This document shows, piece by piece, positions 1-8,558 of a stretch of 64,000 bases of DNA. This DNA is from Candidatus Rokuibacteriota bacterium (GTDB lineage Bacteria > Methylomirabilota > Methylomirabilia > Rokubacteriales > CSP1-6): assembly GCA_016188005.1 (NCBI GenBank), contig JACPIQ010000086.1, positions 1 to 64,000 on the forward strand, in the 5' to 3' direction. Position numbers and translations under genes: made by a program. The notes beneath the pieces were generated by a model. That model saw only the letters and a program-made list of their open reading frames with translations, was not told the DNA's origin and searched no databases. Each line of letters opens with the position of its first letter. Positions within the stretch are counted from its first letter, which is position 1.

Positions 1-21
1 GGGTCAGGGTCTCGGCCACGT

Positions 22-176
22 CGCCTCGCCTCCGGCTACGGCTCGCCCTGGCTCGCTCACGCTCGCCCTACCTCCCATATCCGCTCGCCTCGCCTCCGGC
101 TCCGGCTCGCCCTGGCTCGCTCACGCTCGCCTTACCTCCCATGTCCGCTCGCCTCGCCCCCGGCTACGGCTCGCCC
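22..176. repeat. 64-bp tandem direct repeat, about 2.4 copies
   Basis: Copies begin at 22, 86 and 150, each with CGCCTCGCC; the third breaks off near 176. Copies one and two differ at only a few positions. Each unit contains shorter GGCTCGCC and GCTCGC echoes. The array is contiguous, with no unique spacers, so it is not a CRISPR. It overlaps the last codons of tsaB (stop at 132-134), which suggests the repeat grew out of the gene end into the downstream gap. The rest of 1-131 shows no convincing gene. Confidence 0.85.
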
Positions 177-848
177 CACCTTCAGCTCGGCCTCGGAGGG
201 GCGGAGGTAGAAGGGGAGCAGCGCTTCGGGGGCCACGCCCTGGCCGGCCTCGAGCATCGCGTGACCGAGCTGGGCAACGACACCAGGAGCCGGCAGCCGC
301 CTCCCGGGCGGGGCCACGCGCAGGGAGTCGCCGAGCGGAGCGAGGAAGGAACGGCAGGGCTCCACGCCGTCGCCGAGCACGATCACGGGAGGCTCGAGGC
401 GCGCGACCGCCGCCGCGGGAGGCAGCGCGAGATAGTCCCAGACTCGCACCATCCGGTCCCGGCTCCACCGGTACAGCGAGAGGTACACCTCGCCCTTGCG
501 CGCATCGAGGAGCGGGCACACGGGCGCATCCGCGAAGGGCAGCGCGGACGCCAGGGCATCCAGTGTCGGCACGGGCGCCACGGGGAGGCCCAGCGCGAGG
601 CCCAGCCCCTTCGCCGTCGCCACCCCGACGCGGATCCCGGTGAAGGAGCCTGGCCCGATCGAGACGGCCAGACCCTCCAGGTCCCTCGCGCCCCACCCGC
701 AATCCTGGAGCAGCCGGTCCACCGTGGCCATGAGCCGCTCGGAGTGCGTGAGCGCTACCGAGAGCACGCTCTCCCCGACGAGGCGGTCGCCGTCCAGGAG
801 CGCCGCGCCGCCGCTCAGGGTCGCGCTCTCGAGGGCCAGCACTTTCAT
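132..848 (-). CDS. tsaB: tRNA threonylcarbamoyladenosine modification protein TsaB
   Basis: TsaB is the inactive ASKHA-fold partner of TsaD in the complex that makes t6A37 on ANN-decoding tRNAs. The 238-residue protein starts MKVLALESATLSGGAALLDG and has the family segment GLAVSIGPGSFTGIRVGVAT near residues 60-80, the usual TsaB signature. The ATG at 848 is chosen because homology starts there; an in-frame extension to 923 adds only low-complexity sequence. The stop codon lies inside a 64-bp tandem repeat, so the last residues (after SEAELKVGRAVAG) are probably not conserved. tsaC, another t6A gene, lies at 16.8 kb. It diverges from the phosphoribosyltransferase gene at 944. Confidence 0.93.
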   Translation of the reverse strand: MKVLALESATLSGGAALLDGDRLVGESVLSVALTHSERLMATVDRLLQDCGWGARDLEGLAVSIGPGSFTGIRVGVATAKGLGLALGLPVAPVPTLDALASALPFADAPVCPLLDARKGEVYLSLYRWSRDRMVRVWDYLALPPAAAVARLEPPVIVLGDGVEPCRSFLAPLGDSLRVAPPGRRLPAPGVVAQLGHAMLEAGQGVAPEALLPFYLRPSEAELKVGRAVAGGEASGHGR

Positions 849-879
849 CGCCGGCTCAGTGTAACACCTCGACTCACGG

Positions 880-885
880 TATAAT
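880..885 (+). promoter_or_regulatory. Perfect -10 box (TATAAT) upstream of the phosphoribosyltransferase gene
   Basis: TATAAT sits 58 nt before the ATG at 944, in the 95-nt divergent gap between tsaB and the phosphoribosyltransferase gene. No good -35 hexamer lies 16-18 nt upstream, so activity may depend on an activator. The site is inferred from sequence only. Confidence 0.4.
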
Positions 886-943
886 GCCAGCGAGCCTGTC
901 AGGGCTCGAGGGACGCTCACCACCCACCGAGGAGGAGGCCTCG

Positions 944-1630
944 ATGACCCCGCAGGCCCGCAAGGAAGCCGCCCTCATGGACGCCGAGGTCCGCGAGAAG
1001 ATCCACCTGGAGATCCTGAAGCGCACCGGAGCCTACCACGCCAATGACCACATTCTCCTTCCCTCGGGTCACCACACCACCGAGTACATCGAGAAGACGC
1101 TCGTCACCACCGAGCCTGCCTTCACGGAGGGACTCGGGGCGGTGATTGCCAAGCACTTCGCCCCCTGGCCCCTGGACGTGGTGCTGTCCACCGGGCCCGG
1201 GGCCCTGATCCTCTCGCACTGCGTGGCCCGGGCGCATCCCTCCCGTCCCACCGTGATGTACGGCACCAAGGGCGTCAGCGCGGGCAAGCGTCGCGTCACC
1301 CTGCCGGCGGAGTTCCACCGCCTCGTGCGCCCCGGGACGAAGGTGCTCATCGTCGAGGACCTGGTGAGCTCCGGACAGACGGTGCGTCTCCTGACCCAGC
1401 TCGTCGAGGAGCGTGGCGCCCAGGTGGTCGGCATCGGCGCGCTCTGGCGCCGCACGAGGAGGGCCGAGGTGGACGGGAAGCCGATCTTCAGCCTGGTGAG
1501 CCGCGACTTCCCGACGTATGCGCCCGAGACCTGCCCCCTCTGCAAGAAGGGCGTCCCTCTCAATCAGGAGTTCGTGAAGCGGCGCGAGGCGCGCCGGCCC
1601 TCCTCGGCCCAGGAGCACGAGACCTCCTAG
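944..1630 (+). CDS. Orotate phosphoribosyltransferase-like protein (type I PRTase)
   Basis: This 228-residue protein carries the PRPP-binding signature VLIVEDLVSSGQT at about residues 134-146, with the acidic pair (E-D) and the S-S-G-Q-T loop of type I phosphoribosyltransferases. The early region with HILLPSGHHTTEY resembles orotate PRTases (PyrE), whose substrate is orotate plus PRPP. The C-terminus adds a CPLCKKG motif, which is unusual for PyrE. The ATG at 944 follows a strong GGAGGAGG site at 931-938; an in-frame ATG at 884 lacks such a site. No pyr gene is adjacent, so a role in another PRPP-dependent reaction or in salvage remains possible. Confidence 0.72.
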   Translation: MTPQARKEAALMDAEVREKIHLEILKRTGAYHANDHILLPSGHHTTEYIEKTLVTTEPAFTEGLGAVIAKHFAPWPLDVVLSTGPGALILSHCVARAHPSRPTVMYGTKGVSAGKRRVTLPAEFHRLVRPGTKVLIVEDLVSSGQTVRLLTQLVEERGAQVVGIGALWRRTRRAEVDGKPIFSLVSRDFPTYAPETCPLCKKGVPLNQEFVKRREARRPSSAQEHETS

Positions 1631-1708
1631 CCCCCCGGCCAATCCGGGGCCGGCCCCCATATCTCGCCCCTCCGGTGCGCGTGGAACCCTCCATCCGGTA
1701 TTTTCCGC

Positions 1709-1738
1709 TTGACAGCCTTTCCACCCTCCCCGTAGAGT
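1709..1738 (+). promoter_or_regulatory. Sigma70-type promoter for the micropeptide/EamA transcript
   Basis: A consensus -35 TTGACA (1709-1714) is followed after 18 nt by TAGAGT (1733-1738), 4 of 6 matches to TATAAT. The predicted start is near 1745, about 45 nt before the micropeptide ATG at 1791. This is a good match for such GC-rich DNA. No other gene start lies between it and 1791. Confidence 0.5.
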
Positions 1739-1790
1739 CCGGACAGACGATCAAGCGCAAGGACGCGCGGAACGGGAGGGAGGTGACAAG

Positions 1791-1829
1791 ATGGCGAAGA
1801 AGAAGGCGGCCAAGAAGAAGAAGAAGTAA
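1791..1829 (+). CDS. Possible 12-residue lysine-rich micropeptide
   Basis: The ORF encodes MAKKKAAKKKKK (9 of 12 residues Lys) and ends in TAA. It is preceded by one of the strongest ribosome-binding sites in the window (GGGAGGGAGGTGA, 1774-1786), about 5 nt before the ATG, and by a TTGACA/TAGAGT promoter about 50 nt further up. That combination argues the region is transcribed and translated, but the ORF is far too short for homology. It could be a true basic peptide, a leader peptide sensing lysine or translation rate ahead of the EamA gene (63 nt downstream), or a chance reading of a purine-rich tract. Confidence 0.4.
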   Translation: MAKKKAAKKKKK

Positions 1830-1846
1830 GGCGCCCGATCTGGCGC

Positions 1847-1879
1847 TCGGCCCTGTCGGCCCCATCCCGGCAGGGCCGA
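1847..1879 (+). promoter_or_regulatory. 9-bp perfect inverted repeat between micropeptide and EamA gene
   Basis: TCGGCCCTG (1847-1855) pairs with CAGGGCCGA (1871-1879) across a 15-nt loop. No T-run follows, so it is not a canonical intrinsic terminator. It ends 13 nt before the EamA ATG and could modulate expression of that gene together with the upstream lysine-rich ORF. Confidence 0.35.
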
Positions 1880-1892
1880 ACCATCTCCGACG

Positions 1893-2768
1893 ATGACTCC
1901 CGCCCGCGCGTACGGCCTGCTCCTGCTGGTGACCCTCCTGTGGGCCGGGAACTTCCCCCTCGGCAAGCTTGCGTTGCTGGAGCTCGGCCCCATCACGCTC
2001 ACGGCCGCGCGGGCCACGCTGGCCGCGCCGGGCCTCGTCCTCCTCGCGCGCCTCACCCACGGCCCCTTCCCCGCGTTCGCGCGGCGGGATCGCTGGACCT
2101 TCGTCGTGATCTCCCTCACGGGGCTCGTCGGCAACACCACGATCTGGTACTGGGGCCTCTCTCACACGAGCCCCGTGAACGCCGGGATCCTGGGCGCCGC
2201 GGCCCCCGTGATCGTGGCGCTGGCGGGCGCCGTCTGGCTCGGCGATCCTCTCGCCCCGCGGCACATCCTCGGCATCGCGGTCACCATGGGGGCCGTGCTC
2301 CTCACGATGTCCCACGGCTCCCCGGAGGCCCTGTTGACGCTGTCCTTCAACCGGGGCGACCTGATCATCCTGGTCTCCCAGATCGCCTGGGTCGGCTACA
2401 CCGTGTTCAGCCGGGCGAGCCGTTCGGAGCTGCCGTCGCTGACCGTGCAGGCCGGGGCGCATGTGGTGTCGCTGGCGGTGCTGGCGCCCCTGGCGCTCCT
2501 TGAGCGCCCGTGGCAATCCCTGGCGGCAGCATCCTGGGTGGGCTGGGGAGTGATCGTCTACGCGGCCGGGCCCATCGCGCTGGGGCACATCTGGTACTAC
2601 CAGGCGATCCGCATCGTGGGGGCGGGCCGGGCCGCCGTCTTCATGAACCTCGTCCCGTTCGTCGTGATCGCGCTGTCATGGCTGATCCTGGGCGAGCCGA
2701 TCCGCTGGTACCACCTGACGGGAGCCACGGTCGTCATCGGCGGCGTCGCGCTGGCCACGGCCCGCTGA
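1893..2768 (+). CDS. EamA-domain (DMT superfamily) transporter
   Basis: This 291-residue integral membrane protein has about ten hydrophobic segments arranged as two EamA repeats (roughly residues 5-140 and 150-290). The N-terminal helix carries LLWAGNFPLGKLAL, and the end of the first repeat has the pattern P-V-I-V-A-L, both typical of the drug/metabolite transporter superfamily. Members export or import amino acids, nucleobases and similar metabolites; the substrate cannot be read from sequence. It lies between a possible lysine-rich micropeptide and the threonine degradation pair, so an amino-acid link is conceivable but only inferred. Confidence 0.85.
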   Translation: MTPARAYGLLLLVTLLWAGNFPLGKLALLELGPITLTAARATLAAPGLVLLARLTHGPFPAFARRDRWTFVVISLTGLVGNTTIWYWGLSHTSPVNAGILGAAAPVIVALAGAVWLGDPLAPRHILGIAVTMGAVLLTMSHGSPEALLTLSFNRGDLIILVSQIAWVGYTVFSRASRSELPSLTVQAGAHVVSLAVLAPLALLERPWQSLAAASWVGWGVIVYAAGPIALGHIWYYQAIRIVGAGRAAVFMNLVPFVVIALSWLILGEPIRWYHLTGATVVIGGVALATAR

Positions 2769-2842
2769 CCCGCACAGGAGGCCAGCGGAACGGGGGATCG
2801 TCCCGGTATGATGGGCCGGGAGTCCACGCAGGAGGAGAGCGG

Positions 2843-3868
2843 GTGGCGCGCAAGCCCGTCGTGCTCGTGACCGGCGCCAGCGGGGAGATGGGGCATGGCT
2901 TGATCCACCGCCTCGCCGACCTGGGCGCCTTCGATGTCCTCGCCCTGGACGTCCGGGGTCTGGACCCGGCTCTTGCGCGCCGCTGCGCGGCGGTGCGGAT
3001 CGGGGACATCCTCGACCGGCATCTCCTCGACCGCCTGAGGAGCGAGTTCGAGATCTCCGTCGTCTTCCATCTGGCGGCCCTTCTCTCCACCCGCGCCGAG
3101 TTCATCCCCGAGACCGCCCATGAGGTCAACGTGCAGGGCACGCTGGGCGTGCTCCGCCTGGCGCTCGAGGAGGCCCGCTCGCTGGGCCGCCCGGTGAAGG
3201 TCCTCTTCCCGAGCTCCATCGCCGTCTACGGGTTGCCGGACCTCGCGGCCAAGCGCGCGGCCGGCCGGGTCGCCGAGGACCGTTGGCTCGGCCCCATCAC
3301 GATGTACGGCTGCAACAAGCTCTACTGCGAGCACCTGGGCCGCTACTTCGCCCGCCACTACCGCCAGCTCGCCGCGCCGGGCGGGCTCGGGGGCGTCGAC
3401 TTCCGCGCCATCCGGTTCCCCGGGCTCATCTCGGCCTTCACGCTGCCCAGCGGGGGGACCAGTGACTACGCCTCGGAGATGCTCCACGCCGCCGCCCAGG
3501 GGCGCTCCTATACCTGCTTCGTCCGCGAAGACACACGGCTCCCCTTCATGGCGATGCCCGACGCCATCGGAGCCCTGCTCGCCCTGATGGAGGCGCCAGG
3601 CGAGTCGCTGACAACCCTCGTGTACAACGTCGGGGCCTTCAGCCCGAGCGCCGGCGAGATCGCCGATCTGGTACACGCGGCCTTCCCGGCCGGGCAGATC
3701 GCCTTCGCGCCGGATCCGCGCCGCCAGGCCATCGTGGACTCCTGGCCGGAGGATGTCGATGACGCGCGGGCCCGGCACGACTGGGGCTTCCGGCCGGCCT
3801 ACGATCTCGGGCGCGCCTTCGGCGAGTACCTGCTGCCCAATGTCCGGCGCCGCTACGCCGGGCCCTGA
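2843..3868 (+). CDS. tdh: SDR-type L-threonine 3-dehydrogenase
   Basis: An NAD-dependent extended short-chain dehydrogenase of 341 residues. The Rossmann glycine motif is TGASGEMG (residues 10-17) and the catalytic Tyr-x3-Lys is Y155-GCN-K159. The region [20 protein letters not shown] and the later [18 protein letters not shown] match the SDR-type threonine dehydrogenases rather than UDP-glucose epimerases. It would oxidise L-threonine to 2-amino-3-ketobutyrate. The GTG at 2843 is chosen because homology begins there and a GGAGGAG site lies 5 nt upstream; the upstream in-frame extension overlaps the EamA gene in a non-coding frame. The next gene is kbl, the partner enzyme, 47 nt downstream. 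Confidence 0.85.
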   Translation: MARKPVVLVTGASGEMGHGLIHRLADLGAFDVLALDVRGLDPALARRCAAVRIGDILDRHLLDRLRSEFEISVVFHLAALLSTRAEFIPETAHEVNVQGTLGVLRLALEEARSLGRPVKVLFPSSIAVYGLPDLAAKRAAGRVAEDRWLGPITMYGCNKLYCEHLGRYFARHYRQLAAPGGLGGVDFRAIRFPGLISAFTLPSGGTSDYASEMLHAAAQGRSYTCFVREDTRLPFMAMPDAIGALLALMEAPGESLTTLVYNVGAFSPSAGEIADLVHAAFPAGQIAFAPDPRRQAIVDSWPEDVDDARARHDWGFRPAYDLGRAFGEYLLPNVRRRYAGP

Positions 3869-3915
3869 GCGAGGAGGGGGGCCGGCGCGCGCCGCCGCCC
3901 CCAGGGAGGGCGACC

Positions 3916-5100
3916 ATGTACGGGGAGGTCAGGAGGCGGCTGGAGAGCGAGCTCGACGAGATCCGCCAGGCGGGACTCTGGAAGGGCGAGCGGGTCATCG
4001 AAGGGCCGCAGGGAGCGCGGGTGGCCGTCGCCAGCCGGGAAGTGCTGAACTTCTGCGCCAACAACTACCTCGGCCTGGCCAACGACCCCGCACTGCTCCG
4101 CGCCGCCCGGGAGGGGCTCGAGCGCTGGGGCCTCGGCCTGGCCAGCGTGCGCTTCATCTGCGGCACCCAGCGCGTCCACACGGAGCTCGAAGCCGCCCTG
4201 GCGCGCTTCCTCGGCACGGAGGACGCGATCCTCTACACCTCCTGCTTCGACGCCAACGGCGGGCTCTTCGAGACGCTCATGGGCGAGCCGGACGCCGTCA
4301 TCTCCGACGCGCTCAACCACGCCTCCATCATCGATGGCATCCGCCTCTGCCGCGCCCAGCGCCACCGCTACGAGCACGCCGACATGGCCGATCTCGAGCG
4401 CGCCCTGCACGCCACGCGGGAGGCCCGCACGCGGCTCATCGCCACCGACGGTGTCTTCTCCATGGACGGCGACGTGGCGCCCCTCCGCGAGATCTGCGAC
4501 CTGGCCGACCGCTACGATGCCCTCGTGATGGTGGACGACAGCCACGCCACCGGCTTCTTCGGCCCCACCGGTCGGGGCACCCCCGAGCACTGCGGGGTCG
4601 CCGGCCGCGTGGACATCGTCACCTCCACGCTCGGCAAGGCGCTCGGCGGCGCCAGCGGCGGCTTCACGGCCAGCCGCCGCGAGGTGGTCGCCCTCCTCCG
4701 CCAGCGCTCGCGCCCCTACCTGTTCTCCAACACGCTGCCCCCGGCACTGGTCTGCGCCTCCCTGGCCTGCCTCGAGATCCTCTCGGGGAGCACCACGCGG
4801 CGCGACCGGCTCGAGGCCCACACCCGCTGGTTCCGCCGCGCCATGACCCAGGCCGGCTTCGCCATCCGCCCGGGCGAGCACCCGATCGTCCCCATCATGC
4901 TGGGCGACGCGCACCTCGCCCAGGGGATGGCCGCCGCGCTCCTCCAGGAAGGGATCTACGTGGTCGGCTTCGCCTACCCCGTCGTGCCGAAAGGTCAGGC
5001 CCGCATCCGCGTCCAGCTGAGCGCCGCGCACGAGCCCGCCCACCTCGAGCGAGCGGTGGCCGCCTTCGTCAAGGTCGGCCACGCCCTCGGCGTCCTCTGA
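3916..5100 (+). CDS. kbl: Glycine C-acetyltransferase (2-amino-3-ketobutyrate CoA ligase)
   Basis: A PLP-dependent alpha-oxoamine synthase, 394 residues, full length for the family. The PLP lysine is K241 in [23 protein letters not shown] (207-216) and the N-terminal [10 protein letters not shown] (45-54) are hallmark motifs. It cleaves 2-amino-3-ketobutyrate with CoA to glycine and acetyl-CoA, completing threonine breakdown begun by the preceding dehydrogenase. An AGGGAGG site lies 6 nt before the ATG. 8-amino-7-oxononanoate synthase (BioF) is the main alternative, but the neighbouring tdh settles it. The glycine produced could feed GlyA and PurD encoded further along. Confidence 0.93.
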   Translation: MYGEVRRRLESELDEIRQAGLWKGERVIEGPQGARVAVASREVLNFCANNYLGLANDPALLRAAREGLERWGLGLASVRFICGTQRVHTELEAALARFLGTEDAILYTSCFDANGGLFETLMGEPDAVISDALNHASIIDGIRLCRAQRHRYEHADMADLERALHATREARTRLIATDGVFSMDGDVAPLREICDLADRYDALVMVDDSHATGFFGPTGRGTPEHCGVAGRVDIVTSTLGKALGGASGGFTASRREVVALLRQRSRPYLFSNTLPPALVCASLACLEILSGSTTRRDRLEAHTRWFRRAMTQAGFAIRPGEHPIVPIMLGDAHLAQGMAAALLQEGIYVVGFAYPVVPKGQARIRVQLSAAHEPAHLERAVAAFVKVGHALGVL

Positions 5101-5116
5101 CCCCCCGCCCGGCCTG

Positions 5117-6718
5117 CTACGGGGCGAGCCAGACCTTCATGAACGTGTTGTTGTCGTAGGTGGTCACACCCGGCCTGTAGTTCCGGAGCCGCTTGTCCTT
5201 GAAGAACCACCCCTCCACCCAGCCCACTGCGAGGGAGGAGTGGTCGCCCCGTCCGAGGATGTGACGCTGGAGCTCCCAGTACAGCGCCTTGCGCCTGTCG
5301 CGATTCGACTCCCGGAGCGCGCGGGCGGCGAGATCGTCCACCTTCGAGTCTGACCAGCGGCCCCAGTTGCTGCCCGCCTCGGTCGTGTAGGCGATGTGGA
5401 AGACGGCGGAGGGGTCGTTGACGTCCATGCTCCGGTCCTGGGTGGCGATCAGGAGGAAGTCCCCCTTGCCGAAGGCCGCGAAGCCCGCCGCGCTCTCGTG
5501 GGTCTTGAGTGTGCCGCGGATGCCGATCCGCCTGAGCTGGGCCAGCACGAGCTGCGCCCTGTCCACGTAGTTGCCCACCGAGCGCGTGGCCACCTCGATG
5601 TCGAGGCCTCCCGGGTGGTGCTTCTCGACCAGCCGCTTGGCCTCGGCCACGTCCGCGTCCTTGGGCTGGCGGCAGCCCGGCACTTTGCTCACCTCCTCGA
5701 GCGGCAGCGCGAAGTCGCCGACCAGCTTCGGGTCGAGGATGGCGCAGGGCACGCCCGCGCCCTCCAGCGCCTTGCCGACCAGCTCCTGGCGGTCGACAGC
5801 GAGGTTGACGGCGCGCCGGAGGTCGGGGTTATTGAAGGGCGGCTTCGTGGCGTTCAGGTAGATGAGGAAGAGGGTATTGATCGACGTCTGGAAGATCTCC
5901 ACGTCGTCCCGCGCGCGCCTGAGCTCGTCGGCCTGCGTCTTCCGCATGGCCGGCCAGGCATCCCAGAGCATGATCTTGCTCGCCTTCGCAGCGGCCACCT
6001 GGGTGGGTCCGCCCACCAGGATGAACTGCTTGACGCCGTCCAGATACGGGAGCCCCGGGATGAAGTAGTTCGGGTTGCGCTCCCACTCGATCACGCTGCC
6101 GCGCTCGTACTTCTTGAACCTGAACGGCCCCGTGCCGATCTGTGCCTCGGGCCCGTTGAGATCGCCGTACTTGGCGAGGATGTGCTTGGCCGCGATCCGG
6201 CACCACGCGGAGGCCACCGAGGGCACGAAGGGCGCCGCCGGGAACTTCAGCTGGAAGGTCACCGTGTGCGGGTCCACCGCCTCCACGCTCGCCACCATGG
6301 GCTTGAGCGAGGCGCCGCACTTGGGGCTCTTGAAATCAGGCCGCAGGACGCGGTCGAAGGTCGCCTTCACGTCGGCCGAGGAGAAGGGCTGGCCGTCATG
6401 CCACCTGACCCCCTTGCGCAGATGGAAGGTGTAGGTCTTCCCATCGGGTGACACGGTCCAGCGCTCGGCAAGGTCACCGATCACCTTGGTGGGCTCGTCG
6501 GGATCGTAGTGGAGGAGCCCGCTGTAGACACCCGCCGTGGCCTGCTGGACGACCAGCGGCGACTCGGCGTGGACGTCCAGCCGGCCGGGATCGCCATAGT
6601 CGAACCAGGTGAGCACCCCGCCGCGGCGCGGCTTCTCCTGGGCCGCCGTCCAGGGCGTCCCGAGCGCGGCGAGCAGCAGGAGCGCGGCGATGACACCGAT
6701 CACCCGCGAGGTCCTCAT
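5117..6718 (-). CDS. ABC transporter substrate-binding protein, family 5 (peptide/nickel type)
   Basis: A 533-residue periplasmic solute-binding protein with a signal peptide (residues 1 to about 26, MRTSRVIGVIAALLLLAALG then A-Q-E). The early segment RWTVSPDGKTYTFHLRKGV and WHDGQPFSSADVKATFDRV is the SBP_bac_5 signature (DppA/OppA/NikA family). Ligands of this family include oligopeptides, nickel chelates, opines and sugars; the actual ligand is unknown. It is the last gene of a three-gene operon after two permeases, 24 nt downstream of the second. It converges with kbl across 16 nt, and no terminator is visible between them. Confidence 0.92.
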   Translation of the reverse strand: MRTSRVIGVIAALLLLAALGTPWTAAQEKPRRGGVLTWFDYGDPGRLDVHAESPLVVQQATAGVYSGLLHYDPDEPTKVIGDLAERWTVSPDGKTYTFHLRKGVRWHDGQPFSSADVKATFDRVLRPDFKSPKCGASLKPMVASVEAVDPHTVTFQLKFPAAPFVPSVASAWCRIAAKHILAKYGDLNGPEAQIGTGPFRFKKYERGSVIEWERNPNYFIPGLPYLDGVKQFILVGGPTQVAAAKASKIMLWDAWPAMRKTQADELRRARDDVEIFQTSINTLFLIYLNATKPPFNNPDLRRAVNLAVDRQELVGKALEGAGVPCAILDPKLVGDFALPLEEVSKVPGCRQPKDADVAEAKRLVEKHHPGGLDIEVATRSVGNYVDRAQLVLAQLRRIGIRGTLKTHESAAGFAAFGKGDFLLIATQDRSMDVNDPSAVFHIAYTTEAGSNWGRWSDSKVDDLAARALRESNRDRRKALYWELQRHILGRGDHSSLAVGWVEGWFFKDKRLRNYRPGVTTYDNNTFMKVWLAP

Positions 6719-6742
6719 GGCTCCCTCTCCTTTCGGTCCCGG

Positions 6743-7582
6743 CTAGCCGAGACCCCCGCGCAGGCGCGGGTCGGTGACGTCACGGATCGAGTCCCCGAGC
6801 AGGTTCAGCCCGAAGACAGCCAGGCTGATGGCCAGGCCAGGGAAGAATACCATCCACGGGGCCGTCTCGATGGCCTGCACGCCGGCCGTGAGCATGCCCC
6901 CCCAGGACGGGTCGTCCGGGGGGGCCCCGGCGCCGAGGAAGGAGAGCGAGGCCTCCACCACGATGGCGTAGGAGACGTTGGTCGTGAGGAGCACGATGTA
7001 GCTCGCCAGGCAGTTGGGGAGCAGGTGGCGAGAGATGATGCGCCAGTGCGAGCCGCCGGCCGCCCGTGCCGCCTCGACATACGGCGCCGCCGCGACGCCC
7101 AGGGCCACGGCGCGCACCGTCCGCGCCGCCGTGGGGGTGAGCAGGATGATCAGGGCCAGGATGACATTGGTCACCGACTGGCCCAGCGCCGCCATCAGGG
7201 CCAGCGCAAGGATGATGGGCGGCAGCGCCATGAGACTGTCGACCACCCGCTGGCTGCCGATGTCGGCGAGCCCGCCGAGGTAGGCCGTCGCGACGCCCCA
7301 CAGCGCGCCCAGCGTGATCCCGACGACGACCGAGGCAAGCCCCACGTAGAGGGACAGGCGCGCCCCCCAGATCACCCGGCTCAGCACGTCACGCCCGACC
7401 TGATCCGTGCCCATGAGGAACTCCGCGCTCGGGGCGAGGTAGGGGGCGAAGGCCGTCTCCTTGGGCCCGTGGGGCGCCAGCCGCGGCGCCAGGAGGGCCA
7501 CGCCCACCAGCACGAGGACCACCAGGGCGCCGGCGGCGCCGAGGGGCTGGCGGAGGGCGAGGCGCCCGGCGGCGGCGAGCAT
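6743..7582 (-). CDS. ABC transporter permease, DppC/OppC type
   Basis: A 279-residue inner-membrane permease with about six hydrophobic helices. The N-terminal stretch (AAAGRLALRQPLGAAGALVV) and the HPFGTDQ-like segment FLMGTDQVGRDVLSRVIWGA are typical of DppC-type subunits. The EAA coupling loop is EAARAAGGSHWRIISRHLLP, which would contact the ATPase. Its ATG lies 1 nt after the stop of the DppB-type permease. No ATPase genes are in the window, so the energising subunits must be encoded elsewhere. Confidence 0.92.
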   Translation of the reverse strand: MLAAAGRLALRQPLGAAGALVVLVLVGVALLAPRLAPHGPKETAFAPYLAPSAEFLMGTDQVGRDVLSRVIWGARLSLYVGLASVVVGITLGALWGVATAYLGGLADIGSQRVVDSLMALPPIILALALMAALGQSVTNVILALIILLTPTAARTVRAVALGVAAAPYVEAARAAGGSHWRIISRHLLPNCLASYIVLLTTNVSYAIVVEASLSFLGAGAPPDDPSWGGMLTAGVQAIETAPWMVFFPGLAISLAVFGLNLLGDSIRDVTDPRLRGGLG

Positions 7583-7583
7583 G

Positions 7584-8546
7584 TCAGGCGTAGCGGATCC
7601 GCGGATCCAGCCAGGCGTACGTCAGATCCACGAGGAGGTTCACCGTGAGGAAGACCACGGCCATCACGAAGATCATGGCCTGCACCGTCGGGTAGTCCCG
7701 CTGCGCCACCGCGTGCACCAGCGCCGTGCCCATGCCGGGCACGACGAAGATGATCTCCATGATGACGAGCCCGCCGAGCAGCCGGCCGCCCCACCACCCG
7801 ACGAAGGTCACCACCGGCAGGAGCGAGTTCCGCATCGCGTGCCGGTACACCACCGCCCGCTCCCGCAGGCCCTTGGCCCGCGCCGTGCGGACATAGTCCT
7901 GGCGGATCACCTCGAGCATCTCGGAGCGCGTGAGCCGCGTGATGGGCGCGCTGATGTAGTAGGCCTGGCAGAGCGCCGGCCAGATGAGCTGCTTGAGATT
8001 CTCGAGCGGGCTCTCCGTGAAGGCGACGAACTCGAGTGGCGGCATCCACCGGAAGAGCCGCCCCAGGCCGTAGAGGATGAGGGCGCCGGTGACGAAGAGC
8101 GGCAGGCTGAGCCCGCTCAGGCTCACGGCGCGCGCCAGGTAGTCGAGCGCGCCGTTCTGGCGCACGGCCGAGACGACGCCGAGCGGCACGGCCCAGGCCA
8201 CGGCGAGGGCCAGCGTCAGGAGCGCCAGCTCCATGGAGCGCGGGAAGCGCTCGCGGAGGATGTCGCCGACCGGCCGCCGCTGCGTGTAGGACTGGCCGAA
8301 GTCGCCGCGCACGGCGCCGCCGGCCCAGGCCAGGTACTGGCTGACGACGGGGCGGTCCAGTCCGAGCTCCTGCCGGATCTCCTGGATCTGCCTCCGCTGG
8401 ATCGCGCTCGACTCGGAGCCGCTCTGATAGACGAGGATCTCGGCGATGTCGCCGGGCACGAGCCGCATCAGCACGAAGACCAGCACCGAGGCCCCGACGA
8501 GGGTGGGGATGAAGAGCCCGAGGCGCCGGAGCACGTAGCTGCGCAT
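7584..8546 (-). CDS. ABC transporter permease, DppB/OppB type
   Basis: A 320-residue permease starting MRSYVLRRLGLFIPTLVGAS, the classic DppB/OppB N-terminus, followed by VLMRLVPGD. The EAA loop is ARAKGLRERAVVYRHAMRNS. It forms the channel together with the DppC-type subunit. It is first in the operon and is preceded by a good promoter only 12 nt from its ATG. There is no Shine-Dalgarno sequence, so the mRNA is probably leaderless or has a leader of a few nucleotides. Confidence 0.92.
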   Translation of the reverse strand: MRSYVLRRLGLFIPTLVGASVLVFVLMRLVPGDIAEILVYQSGSESSAIQRRQIQEIRQELGLDRPVVSQYLAWAGGAVRGDFGQSYTQRRPVGDILRERFPRSMELALLTLALAVAWAVPLGVVSAVRQNGALDYLARAVSLSGLSLPLFVTGALILYGLGRLFRWMPPLEFVAFTESPLENLKQLIWPALCQAYYISAPITRLTRSEMLEVIRQDYVRTARAKGLRERAVVYRHAMRNSLLPVVTFVGWWGGRLLGGLVIMEIIFVVPGMGTALVHAVAQRDYPTVQAMIFVMAVVFLTVNLLVDLTYAWLDPRIRYA

Positions 8547-8558
8547 GGGGTGGCAGGT

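Noticed and set aside
22-176. Possible CRISPR array at the left edge
   Set aside because: Units are contiguous, without unique spacers, and no cas gene is near; it is a plain tandem repeat. The same applies to 13772-13965.
1631-1700. Intrinsic terminator after the PRTase-like gene
   Set aside because: GGCC-rich inverted sequence is present but lacks a T-tract; folding alone is weak evidence in DNA of this GC content.
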